From a virus, in IMG/VR virus record IMGVR_UViG_3300025913_000011, positions 1-47,280 of that record: 47,280 bases of DNA; one strand, given 5' to 3'. Under the pieces are notes generated by a model. That model saw only the letters and a program-made list of their open reading frames with translations, was not told the DNA's origin and did no database searches. Position numbers and translations under genes: made by a program. Shown here piece by piece: positions 47,154 to 47,280 of the stretch (its first letter is position 1; each line of letters begins with the position of its first letter).

Positions 47154-47280
47154 TAACCGCTTGGGGGTGAGCGCATCACCCCCGGAATTTGAGAGACATG
47201 CTAGAGACATTCCTTGATGTATTGCTGATTGAGGAAATTCCGGTAGAGAACGCAACGGATACCGGGATTGTGGGCGCAAA
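47154..47280. repeat. Right copy of 127-bp terminal direct repeat
   Basis: Identical to bases 1-127. Contains the hairpin after the capsid gene (47163-47183) and the first bases of the GroES-like gene (ATG 47198), so this end should be merged with the left end. The true junction lies inside the capsid-GroES gap. Confidence 0.95.

Noticed and set aside
1-47280. CRISPR array, insertion sequence or tape-measure gene
   Set aside because: No regular spaced repeats, transposase motifs or long helical tape-measure-like protein were seen; the absence of a tape measure supports a short tail.

Overview
This window is a complete genome of a temperate, short-tailed (podovirus-like) bacteriophage. Its first 127 bases reappear exactly as its last 127 bases, so the sequence is a closed circle of 47,153 unique bases, cut inside the intergenic region after the major capsid gene. 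A tyrosine integrase and a leftward lysogeny operon mark it as temperate. TerS, TerL, a long portal, scaffold and an HK97-type capsid are present. There is a gp10-like tail hub, a cluster of alanine/glutamine-rich ejection-type proteins and beta-helix tailspikes. No tape measure, sheath or long-tail tube gene is visible, which supports the short-tailed reading. The host cannot be read directly. Lipoproteins, Sec-type signal peptides and secreted Ig-like/beta-helix proteins suggest a diderm. A soil Acidobacteriota-type host is a guess from the style of the proteins, not a result.

Layout. (a) 38217-47149, continuing through the circle junction to 24120: the late operon, all rightward except two inserted leftward genes. 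It runs TerS, TerL, six small genes, portal, scaffold, capsid, a GroES-like co-chaperonin, unknown head/connector genes, beta-sandwich proteins, tail hub, a GNAT-like protein, three probable ejection proteins, tail fibre adaptor, two large tailspike-like proteins and a lysis module (an L,D-transpeptidase-like lysin, holin, lipoprotein). A SAM methyltransferase lies leftward between the two tailspike genes. (b) 24110-26047: a leftward operon of overlapping small genes (ribbon-helix-helix regulator, unknown proteins, single-membrane-span peptides, a lipoprotein, a Cys/His-rich protein) that also carries a tRNA-like cloverleaf. (c) 26048-26239: a divergent control region with five GTTAC/GTAAC elements. 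(d) 26240-27310: integrase. (e) 27325-37266: the early region, started by a consensus-like sigma70 promoter overlapped by two palindromes. It encodes an ERF annealing protein, a YqaJ exonuclease, an HNH-like protein, a DNA methyltransferase, two replication proteins, RusA, a Lar-like protein and many small zinc-binding or membrane proteins, mostly coupled by ATGA/GTGA overlaps. (f) 37267-37856: a boundary with one leftward membrane gene, a parS-like palindrome and a strong late-facing promoter.

How it works together (inference). The ribbon-helix-helix protein is the best candidate for the lysogeny regulator, because no CI/Cro-like helix-turn-helix gene is visible. ERF plus YqaJ plus RusA form a recombination module for circularisation and concatemer handling. 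TerS/TerL fill the head through the portal. The co-chaperonin probably helps host GroEL fold the capsid protein. The most unusual items are that co-chaperonin, the oversized tRNA-like cloverleaf, two near-perfect parS-like sites, Sec signal peptides on tailspike-type proteins, an in-frame internal start in an Ig-like gene, and paired CTTAA-N5-TTAAG dyads between terS and terL.
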